Part shown: piece after piece, positions 8,687-15,419 of the stretch
Layout of the letters: the number at the start of each line of letters is the position of its first letter
Numbering within the stretch: position 1 is the first letter of the stretch
Assembly: GCA_022509225.1 (NCBI GenBank)
Contig: JAFLTM010000002.1
Span: forward strand, 29,578-87,672
Direction of reading: 5' to 3'
Source of the DNA: Muribaculaceae bacterium
Lineage (GTDB): Bacteria; Bacteroidota; Bacteroidia; Bacteroidales; Muribaculaceae
Length of the DNA: 58,095 nucleotides
Notes under the pieces: model-generated
The model's database searches: none
What the model was told of the DNA's origin: nothing
What the model saw: only the letters and a program-made list of their open reading frames with translations
Position numbers and translations under genes: made by a program

Positions 8687-9481
8687 CTATTCATTAAGGT
8701 GAAGATATATGATTCTATGGCCTTTAATAGAAGTGTTGGAATCAGGCTTTTCTGTTAATATTGGATGTTTTGAATGAGAAATCCATCTCATCAAAGTATC
8801 GGCCCAGATATCTCCTCCCCGCATAGTGGGATGAATATGATCTCCGGCACGCGGAATATCAATGCCCTCTGTTTTAAAAACGATATCCTTACCCAAGGTT
8901 TTGATTATGACATCATAAAGTCCCTGGTCTTCTTTCCAGAGGGGCGGCCCTACCCAAATAAAGGGAATATCGCCGAATTTTTCTTTTATTTTGAGTATGT
9001 GAGGAATCCTGCTGTCAAAGTTTTTCAGTATTGTTTCGTTAGATCCAAGGCATACCATAATATAGTCTGGTTTTGATTCCTCGATATATTGCTCTATCTT
9101 GTCGGAACCGCTCCAACCCGGTATTGAAGAGGATTCCCAGGTAACCGAAGTGACCTTATAGTTGTTTTTGGTTCCATATTTTGCAATGCTCATTCCGAGG
9201 TTGTGGGTCATGGAATCTCCGAAAATCAAGAGAGAATGAACCGTGGTGTCGGGCTCTATTTCAACAGATGTGACATCCATGACAGAGAGAGTGTCTTTTG
9301 TTTCATAATCTTCAATCGCAGCACTCACTTCACGGGCAGTCAATTGGTCGCGGAATGATCCCTTGTTCGGTTCATAAGACCCTATCTTAAATGAATCAGA
9401 GAAAGAGATTCCTATAAAAATAACCAATGACACTAAAAACAATAGCCATAATGACAATATTTCCGGAATCTTTTTTTTCAT
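8687..9481 (-). CDS. Membrane-anchored SGNH-hydrolase-like protein (O-acetylation partner)
   Basis: A protein of 264 residues with one N-terminal membrane helix (about residues 7-29) and an extracytoplasmic SGNH domain. Block I is GDSMTH with Ser90, block III is GSNE, and block V is D214-H-I-H217, so the catalytic triad is intact. The start at 9481 was chosen because an upstream in-frame Met lies inside the preceding MBOAT gene, whereas this one leaves 13 bp and begins directly with the anchor. MBOAT proteins of the AlgI type often work with an anchored SGNH protein (AlgJ-, AlgX- or DltD-like) that transfers acetyl groups to exported glycan. The acceptor here is unknown. Confidence 0.75.
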   Translation of the reverse strand: MKKKIPEILSLWLLFLVSLVIFIGISFSDSFKIGSYEPNKGSFRDQLTAREVSAAIEDYETKDTLSVMDVTSVEIEPDTTVHSLLIFGDSMTHNLGMSIAKYGTKNNYKVTSVTWESSSIPGWSGSDKIEQYIEESKPDYIMVCLGSNETILKNFDSRIPHILKIKEKFGDIPFIWVGPPLWKEDQGLYDVIIKTLGKDIVFKTEGIDIPRAGDHIHPTMRGGDIWADTLMRWISHSKHPILTEKPDSNTSIKGHRIIYLHLNE

Positions 9482-9494
9482 TGAAAACGGATTT

Positions 9495-10976
9495 TCAAAA
9501 TTGGAAATATATGAAAGGTTGAACTTCCGCCACCATAAATTCAATCACTAATTGCACCACAAAGATAAAGATAACAAATTTAACAATCCATGGGGCTTTG
9601 ATAAAATAGAACTGAAGTTTGTCGGCCCAGCTTTGAGGTACAAAATGCATCACGACAAGAGCAGCCATCATCACACACCAAACATATCTCACTGAAATAA
9701 ACTCCGGAAGTTGGGAGAGCTTAAAATCAACAAAAATATTCTTGATTATTAGAATTGAATCTGAGAAAGATGCCGCCCTGAAAAATACCCATAGGAAGGA
9801 AACATAAATAAAAGTAAGAAGCCACGAGAAAAAAATTGTGGCTGCATTGTCAGGTATTTTATCGAGCAAAGGCTTGCAGCTTTTATGCACGGCAAGACCA
9901 ACTCCGTGCATAGCACCCCAGAATACAAACTTCCAGGCAGCCCCATGCCATAATCCGCCTATGAGCATTGTGAGAAAGTTGTTGAGATAGGTTCTGAAAG
10001 TGCCTTTTCTGTTTCCACCAAGCGGTATGTAGAGATAATCCCTAAGCCAAGTTGAAAGAGAAATATGCCAGCGTCGCCAGAATTCAGTCAGGTTTCTGCT
10101 TTGATAAGGTGAGTCGAAGTTGGTGCCGAGTCGGAAACCCATGATCAGGGCCAAGCCGATAGCCATATCGGAATAGCCCGAGAAATCACAATAAATCTGC
10201 ATGGTATAACCCATCACCCCCATCAGTGCCTGCAATCCGGTATATATCTGGGGATCGTTAAAAATCAGATCATTATATTGTGAAATATAATCAGCTATCA
10301 AAGCTTTTTTTATAATTCCGATTATCACAAGCCACAAACCTCCCCATATCATTCTTGAATCAGCCTCCAGATTCTTTTTAATTTGTGGCAGGAAATAATC
10401 GGCACGCACTATCGGACCGGCAACAAGAGCGGGGAAAAAGGATAGAAAAAAGAGATAGTCGAACCAAGACCTTGTGGGAGTGATCTTACGTTTATACACA
10501 TCGACCACATAACTTATCGATTGGAAAGTATAGAAAGAGATACCAACGGGAAGAATAATTTCCAGGGGCTGGAAATTGCCTTCAACCATGGCATTCCAGT
10601 TCCATAGGAAAAAGTTTGCATATTTGAAATATCCGAGAACAGAGAGCGACAGACATATCGATACACAAAGCCAAACTTGTTTCTTTCCTTTCGACCGGCT
10701 TTTAAATATAACCCATGAGAGGAGCCAGTCGGCGAGAGAAGTGGCTATAAGCATCAAAAAAAACCATCCGGAGGATTTGTAATAAAAAAACAAGGAAAAG
10801 ACGATTACGAAAAAAACCATCTTCGCCTTACTCTTTTTCAATAGAATATAAACCGGAAGGAAAAGAATAAACAGAAACCAAAACAAGCCTGAAGAAAATA
10901 ACAAAGGGGTCTTTCCATCATAAATGAAAAGATTCCCGATATTTCTCACCACTTCTAAAGTTCCGGCGTTGTCCAT
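9495..10976 (-). CDS. MBOAT family O-acyltransferase (AlgI-like)
   Basis: A 493-residue polytopic membrane protein with about 11-12 hydrophobic helices. The MBOAT signature region is clear: LPVGISFYTFQSISYVVDVY near residue 140, FWRRWHISLS, and GGLWHGAAWKFVFWG, with the conserved catalytic His in LWHG and a second His in AMHG. Proteins of this type pass an acyl group, usually acetyl, across the membrane to polysaccharide or cell-wall acceptors. It is flanked on both sides by SGNH hydrolase genes. It overlaps the end of the upstream one by 22 bp, which indicates translational coupling. A surface-glycan O-acetylation role is inferred. Confidence 0.9.
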   Translation of the reverse strand: MDNAGTLEVVRNIGNLFIYDGKTPLLFSSGLFWFLFILFLPVYILLKKSKAKMVFFVIVFSLFFYYKSSGWFFLMLIATSLADWLLSWVIFKSRSKGKKQVWLCVSICLSLSVLGYFKYANFFLWNWNAMVEGNFQPLEIILPVGISFYTFQSISYVVDVYKRKITPTRSWFDYLFFLSFFPALVAGPIVRADYFLPQIKKNLEADSRMIWGGLWLVIIGIIKKALIADYISQYNDLIFNDPQIYTGLQALMGVMGYTMQIYCDFSGYSDMAIGLALIMGFRLGTNFDSPYQSRNLTEFWRRWHISLSTWLRDYLYIPLGGNRKGTFRTYLNNFLTMLIGGLWHGAAWKFVFWGAMHGVGLAVHKSCKPLLDKIPDNAATIFFSWLLTFIYVSFLWVFFRAASFSDSILIIKNIFVDFKLSQLPEFISVRYVWCVMMAALVVMHFVPQSWADKLQFYFIKAPWIVKFVIFIFVVQLVIEFMVAEVQPFIYFQF

Positions 10977-11623
10977 AAATCGTTGATTGCAACAATTGAT
11001 TCGCCCACTTGGGTGCCCAACAGTCTGTAGCCTTTTTCAGTGAGATGCACATTGTCGGGTCTGATCAATGTTTTTGAATTGATAAAAAGATTGCCCGCCT
11101 CTTCATTATTGTCTATCACGAAAGTGTCGTGATGTGTTTTCACAAATTCAACAATCTCATCTGCCGCCTTTCTGTTATTGTTGTTAACGAACCAATTTCC
11201 TTTTTTCCTGTATCTTCTTTTTTTATTGGTGAAGGGTGTAATAAAGACAATTTTACATTCAGGCATTCTTTCTCTGAAAAGGGATATGAATGATTCCATC
11301 TCTTCCCGGAAAGCCTTTCCGGAGAAATTGTTCTCGTATGCCCCGTTAGTGCCGAGATGAATTATTGCAATGTCGGGACTGAATGAAAAGAGAGAATCAA
11401 GATATTGAGGATTTTTATTTACGCTATGAAAACAGATGCCGTTCTTCCCCCAAAAAGAGAATTCAATGGCGGGGAAAGTATCTTTAAGTACTTTTGAGGT
11501 TTGCTCCGGATATTTTTTGCCGCACACATGAGAGTCTCCAAACATAAACACTCTTTGAGCCGAAAGAGTCACCGACAAAGAGATAACTAAAGAGACTACG
11601 AAAGCTAATATCTTTATTTTCAT
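10955..11623 (-). CDS. Secreted SGNH/GDSL hydrolase
   Basis: A protein of 222 residues with a signal peptide ending SAQ, giving a mature protein that begins near residue 24. The catalytic blocks are immediately visible: GDSH with Ser31, HLGTNG with the block III Asn, and RPDNVHLTEKG with the Asp-His pair. This is an ordinary-length SGNH esterase, likely periplasmic or secreted. In this cluster it could remove acyl groups put on by the MBOAT partner, or take part in transfer. The sequence alone does not decide between these. It lies 26 bp after the antiporter gene in the same operon. Confidence 0.8.
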   Translation of the reverse strand: MKIKILAFVVSLVISLSVTLSAQRVFMFGDSHVCGKKYPEQTSKVLKDTFPAIEFSFWGKNGICFHSVNKNPQYLDSLFSFSPDIAIIHLGTNGAYENNFSGKAFREEMESFISLFRERMPECKIVFITPFTNKKRRYRKKGNWFVNNNNRKAADEIVEFVKTHHDTFVIDNNEEAGNLFINSKTLIRPDNVHLTEKGYRLLGTQVGESIVAINDLWTTPEL

Positions 11624-11649
11624 TAAATAATAACTAAATTAATTATCTC

Positions 11650-12966
11650 TCATTTTGAAGTGGCGACAGGTTTTGGTGTTATTCTGCCATATATAAATAT
11701 TGAAATGACAACAATGATTGCAAGTATCCAAGGATAGAAAAGATATGGCCAAGGTGCGGTGGGAGAAATGCCTGCAAGAGAAGTTGCCAGCAGGGTTTGG
11801 GCTCCATAGGGAATCAGACACTGCACGATACAGGAGGCTGTGTCGAGCAATGAGGCACTGCGCCTTGGTGTTATCTTATATTTACCGGATATTTCTTTTG
11901 TGAGAGATCCGACAGTTAGGATTGCCACTGTGTTGTTTGCGGTGCAGAGATTCACGAAAGCAACCAATGATGCAATTGCACCCTCCGCACCTTTTGCGCC
12001 TTTGATGTGGCATGTGAGGAATTTCAAAATCATGTTGATTCCACCCGCTTTTTTTATTAGTCCAAGCATCCCTGCCGCAAGAAGGGTTATTATAATAAGG
12101 TTGCCCATACCATCAATTCCATCACCCATGAATTGAAGTATGGTGAAGAAATCAAATCCGGAACAGAAAGCGATTATGACAGAGAGCAAAATTCCTGAAA
12201 GGAGAGTTAATGTTACATTGACTCCGGCAATTGCAAGAACAATCACGGTGAGATAGGGAAGCATGAGCCATGGATTGACATTTTCTGATGCGACAGCCTC
12301 ATTAATCGGGAAATCACCGAAAATATATATTGCAAAAGTAATCAATGCTGCAGGGAGCGCGAGAAGGAAATTGGCCTTGAATTTTTCATTCATCCTGCAT
12401 CCTTGTGTACGTGTGGCGGCGATTGTTGTGTCTGAGATAAAGGAAAGGTTGTCACCGAAAAAAGAACCACCAAGGATTATGGCTACGAAAAAAGGGATGT
12501 CAGCTCCTATTCCGGTTGCAAAATTAACCGCGAGTGGAGTTAATGCCACCACTGTTCCCACGGAAGTTCCAATGGCCATGGATATGAAACAGGCTGCCAA
12601 AAAGAGTCCCGGCATCACAAAAGCAGGAGGTAGCCTGTCGATGGTCAATGCAACCGTGGCATCCACAGCGCCGGTTTTGTCGGCAAGTTGGGCAAAGCAA
12701 CCTGCCAAAATGAAGATCCACACCATATAGAGCACGTTGGAACTGCCTGCTTCCGATGCAAAGGCTTCGATACGTTGTGAAAAGGGTAAATCTCGAAAAA
12801 TAAAAATTGCCCACACGCTTGCTGCAAGCAATGCTACTGACAAAGGTATCTTATAAAAATCGCCTATAATTACGGAAACGATTACATAAAACCCTAAAAA
12901 TACCAGAATAGGACTTATTGACAATAGTCCTTTTCCAAAATTCATCTTTTTATTTAATTCCGGCAT
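11650..12966 (-). CDS. nhaC: NhaC-family Na+/H+ antiporter
   Basis: A 438-residue inner-membrane protein with about 11-12 helices. The strongest family mark is the segment GGSFFGDNLSFISDTTIAA near residue 165, typical of NhaC-type antiporters. A second conserved stretch, AIGTSVGTVVALTPLA, lies near residue 130. Length fits the family. Transport of Na+ against H+ is the family role; some members exchange malate and lactate instead. It is the first gene of the minus-strand acyltransferase operon and has its own promoter. The start at 12966 is used; an in-frame Met at 12945 is also possible. Confidence 0.85.
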   Translation of the reverse strand: MPELNKKMNFGKGLLSISPILVFLGFYVIVSVIIGDFYKIPLSVALLAASVWAIFIFRDLPFSQRIEAFASEAGSSNVLYMVWIFILAGCFAQLADKTGAVDATVALTIDRLPPAFVMPGLFLAACFISMAIGTSVGTVVALTPLAVNFATGIGADIPFFVAIILGGSFFGDNLSFISDTTIAATRTQGCRMNEKFKANFLLALPAALITFAIYIFGDFPINEAVASENVNPWLMLPYLTVIVLAIAGVNVTLTLLSGILLSVIIAFCSGFDFFTILQFMGDGIDGMGNLIIITLLAAGMLGLIKKAGGINMILKFLTCHIKGAKGAEGAIASLVAFVNLCTANNTVAILTVGSLTKEISGKYKITPRRSASLLDTASCIVQCLIPYGAQTLLATSLAGISPTAPWPYLFYPWILAIIVVISIFIYGRITPKPVATSK

Positions 12967-13004
12967 TTTAATAACTTTTGCAAGGATGCAAGATATTTTT
13001 CATG

Positions 13005-13035
13005 CAAAATTAATGCTAATGGATAAATTTTTCAA
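13005..13035 (-). promoter_or_regulatory. Bacteroidota-type promoter for nhaC
   Basis: Read on the minus strand, TTG (13035-13033) is followed after 20 bp by TAATTTTG (13012-13005). The predicted start of transcription lies about 34 nt before the nhaC ATG. It is back to back with the corA promoter in the 195-bp divergent region. Confidence 0.55.
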
Positions 13036-13087
13036 TTTTTAGTATATATAACAGGGTTTTGAAATATCTTCAAATCTATGCTTTAAA

Positions 13088-13119
13088 TTTGGTTCTTATC
13101 CGTTAACTTCTTAATTTTG
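13088..13119 (+). promoter_or_regulatory. Bacteroidota-type promoter for corA
   Basis: TTTG at 13088-13091 and TAATTTTG at 13112-13119 are separated by 20 bp, a full match to the Bacteroidota consensus. The leader to the ATG at 13162 would be about 35-40 nt. Confidence 0.6.
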
Positions 13120-13161
13120 TGTTACGCTATCTCTTCCCATCAGTGCGGGTGAGTTTTTGCC

Positions 13162-14145
13162 ATGATCACTGTTTATTATAAACCTGACAAGTTAGGCGAA
13201 AAATTTGAAAATACGAAAAATCTGAATCATGTTGATTTGTCGCAAGTGGTTTGGATCAACCTCACTGCCCCCACATCTATGGAAAAGAGCGAAGTGGAGC
13301 AACTTTTTGGCGTTAAACTCCTTTCCAGAGCTGAGGCAACCGAGATTGAAACCACTTCCAAATATTCCGAGGCGGGAGACTATATAGTGGCCAACACCAA
13401 TTATTATATCGATAAGGGGAAAACTAATGAGACAGAACCGGTGTCGTTTATCATAACATCTTCCGGATTGCTTATATCGTATCATCAACTTGAGCTTAAC
13501 GCTTTGAACGAAGCTGAGAAGCGGATTAAACTTCGTCCCAATGACAACAGCACGGGATATGAGGTTTTTATGACCGTGCTTGAGGCGTTTATCGACTATG
13601 ATGCCGATATGGAGGAGCTTCTAACACGTGAAATATCACGGTTATCAAGGGTGATAACGACGAGCAGTGATATCGACAAGGCCATTCTTCACAGGATTAA
13701 CGAGCTCCAAGAGAAGTCAACATCCTTGAGGGAGGACGTTTTCGACATTCAAAGAGTTTTGTCAGGAATTGAAAGGTCGAAGCGTTTCCCACAGGAGGCG
13801 AGCCCCAGAATATTGCTGATGGTAAAGGATGCTGAATCATTGATGAATCACGGTGATATTAGTTTTTCAAGACTCGATTATCTGCAAGACACGGCAATGG
13901 GTCTTATCAATATCCAACAAAATGAGATTGTGAAAATTCTTTCCGTGGCGGCAGTGATTTTTATGCCACCCACCTTGATTGCATCAATGTATGGAATGAA
14001 CTTCAAGATGATGCCCGAACTTGATTGGGTATGGGAGCTGAACAACGGATGGGTTGTGCCGGCAGGTTATATTTTTGCTCTCTTGCTTATGGTGGTGGTG
14101 ACACTCTTTACCTACTGGTTTTTCAAATACAAGAAGTGGCTTTAA
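13162..14145 (+). CDS. corA: CorA family magnesium/divalent cation transporter
   Basis: A 327-residue protein with a soluble cytoplasmic N-terminal domain, long helices in the middle (about 130-250), and two C-terminal membrane helices (about 262-282 and 298-320). The pore signature YGMN is at residues 277-280, followed by the short periplasmic loop and a basic C-terminal tail. This is the full CorA layout and usual length. CorA moves Mg2+ (also Co2+ or Ni2+) into the cell as a pentamer. It heads a short operon with a thioredoxin-like lipoprotein and an XRE regulator. Confidence 0.9.
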   Translation: MITVYYKPDKLGEKFENTKNLNHVDLSQVVWINLTAPTSMEKSEVEQLFGVKLLSRAEATEIETTSKYSEAGDYIVANTNYYIDKGKTNETEPVSFIITSSGLLISYHQLELNALNEAEKRIKLRPNDNSTGYEVFMTVLEAFIDYDADMEELLTREISRLSRVITTSSDIDKAILHRINELQEKSTSLREDVFDIQRVLSGIERSKRFPQEASPRILLMVKDAESLMNHGDISFSRLDYLQDTAMGLINIQQNEIVKILSVAAVIFMPPTLIASMYGMNFKMMPELDWVWELNNGWVVPAGYIFALLLMVVVTLFTYWFFKYKKWL

Positions 14146-14147
14146 GC

Positions 14148-14687
14148 ATGAATAATCGTTCAAAGGAAATGAGACTTAAAATTATATATCTGGTAATATT
14201 GTTGATGGGATGCTGCTTACAGAGTTGTGTCTCAGATGAAATTGATGATGGAACCATCCTCATTCCCGGTGATGAATTGCCCGATTTCTCTGTGACTCTT
14301 AACGACGGAAGTGTGGTGTCTTACAAATCTCTGGAAGGTAAGGTGGGCGTATTAGTGTTTTTTAATACAGATTGCCCTGATTGTCAAGAGGAATTGCCCG
14401 TAGTGGAGCAACTGTGGCAAAAATATAAAGATAATCAGAATGTTGTGATTGCAGCCATTTCCAGAGAAGAGGGAGCGAAAGAAATTGAGGAATATTGGAG
14501 CCTTAACGGTCTGAGTATTCCCTGGTCGGCGCAGGAAAACAGGAAAGTGTATAACAAATTTGCGTCAAGTTCAATTCCGAGGATTTTTATCAGTAATCCT
14601 GAACGTGTGATTGTTGACACCTTTGCCGATGTTTTGCTGCCTTCCTTCCAAGACCTTGATTTTGCAGTTTATAACACGTTGCCATGA
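14148..14687 (+). CDS. TlpA/ResA-like thioredoxin-fold lipoprotein
   Basis: A protein of 179 residues with a hydrophobic leader and lipobox LQSC (Cys27), so it is likely anchored in the envelope. The thioredoxin-like domain covers about residues 45-175 and carries the redox motif C76-P-D-C79 after VLVFFNTD. A cis-Pro is likely in SSIPRIFI. TlpA-family proteins reduce or oxidise envelope disulphides, and some keep apocytochrome CxxCH cysteines reduced for haem attachment. That would suit the ccsA locus 5 kb away, but the link is inference. The gene starts 2 bp after the corA stop. An internal Met at 14169 is an alternative start. Confidence 0.8.
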   Translation: MNNRSKEMRLKIIYLVILLMGCCLQSCVSDEIDDGTILIPGDELPDFSVTLNDGSVVSYKSLEGKVGVLVFFNTDCPDCQEELPVVEQLWQKYKDNQNVVIAAISREEGAKEIEEYWSLNGLSIPWSAQENRKVYNKFASSSIPRIFISNPERVIVDTFADVLLPSFQDLDFAVYNTLP

Positions 14688-14722
14688 ATCTGCTTTGACA
14701 TTAATTGAAAAAACTATTTCTG

Positions 14723-15220
14723 ATGCCACGATTCGATATAGCCCGACTGAGGAAGGAGAAAGGACTGAGCCAAAATGAACTGGCACACCATCTCCAGATG
14801 AACCAGAGCTTTCTTTCGGCAATTGAAAACGGGAAAAGCCCGTTGCCTATTGAAAAGGAGGAAAAACTTTGTGAGATTTTTGGATTGCACAGCCTTGCCC
14901 CCTATGTGATCAAGACCCCAAAAGAGGATGAGGAAAGGTTTGTAGGCGATATGACCGACAGTGATCTGTTCAACCAGCTTTTAAACAGATTCCACCGGCA
15001 GGCACATAGTTCGGAAGGAGAGCATCACCACCACGACCATCATGAAAAGATAGAAGAATTGGAAAATATCGTTAAAAAGATGATGGAACGTAACGACCGG
15101 TTGATGGAACGCAACGACCGGTTGAGTGAAACCAACGATAAGCTCAGGGCAGAGATCGACACTTACCGACATACAATAGAAGAGTTGAGGAACGAGATCT
15201 TCAGGCTGAAAAGTCGGTAG
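14723..15220 (+). CDS. XRE-type helix-turn-helix protein with coiled-coil tail
   Basis: A protein of 165 residues. Residues about 3-58 form a standard XRE/Cro-type domain (IARLRKEKGLSQNELA, then FLSAIENGKSPL). The middle has a His-rich run (HHHHDHHE, near residue 102). The C-terminal 60 residues are a heptad-type coiled coil with an exact repeat of MERNDRL, then ETNDKL. It is likely a dimeric or higher-order DNA-binding regulator. The His/Asp cluster could bind a divalent metal, which would be meaningful beside corA, but this is only a suggestion. The ATG at 14723 was preferred over a TTG 18 bp upstream. Confidence 0.75.
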   Translation: MPRFDIARLRKEKGLSQNELAHHLQMNQSFLSAIENGKSPLPIEKEEKLCEIFGLHSLAPYVIKTPKEDEERFVGDMTDSDLFNQLLNRFHRQAHSSEGEHHHHDHHEKIEELENIVKKMMERNDRLMERNDRLSETNDKLRAEIDTYRHTIEELRNEIFRLKSR

Positions 15221-15311
15221 GGTTAAGGAGATAACCGGATGGTAATTTATTGATTCAAATATGGATTCAGAATTAAACAACCTTGATTTTCCTTGATTAT
15301 TAAATTTTATA

Positions 15312-15319
15312 TATCTTTG
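15312..15319 (+). promoter_or_regulatory. Possible -7 element for the biotin-carboxyltransferase gene
   Basis: TATCTTTG matches TAnnTTTG. No TTG lies at the ideal 19-21 bp spacing (the nearest leaves 16 or 26 bp), so support is partial. It would give a leader of about 95 nt. The 199-bp gap 15221-15419 otherwise shows only a weak 5-bp stem (15221-15225 with 15232-15236). Confidence 0.35.
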
Positions 15320-15419
15320 ATACTTGGATTGAAATCCCCTTTTTCTTCAAATTGAAAAAATAAGATCAATCATAAAATACAATGATAGATCGCAACAGAT
15401 AAACGAAAACAGCTGCAAT

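Noticed and set aside
12263-12730. Open frame on the plus strand within nhaC
   Set aside because: It is a low-complexity shadow (Ala/Thr/Val/Lys) opposite the antiporter's conserved region.
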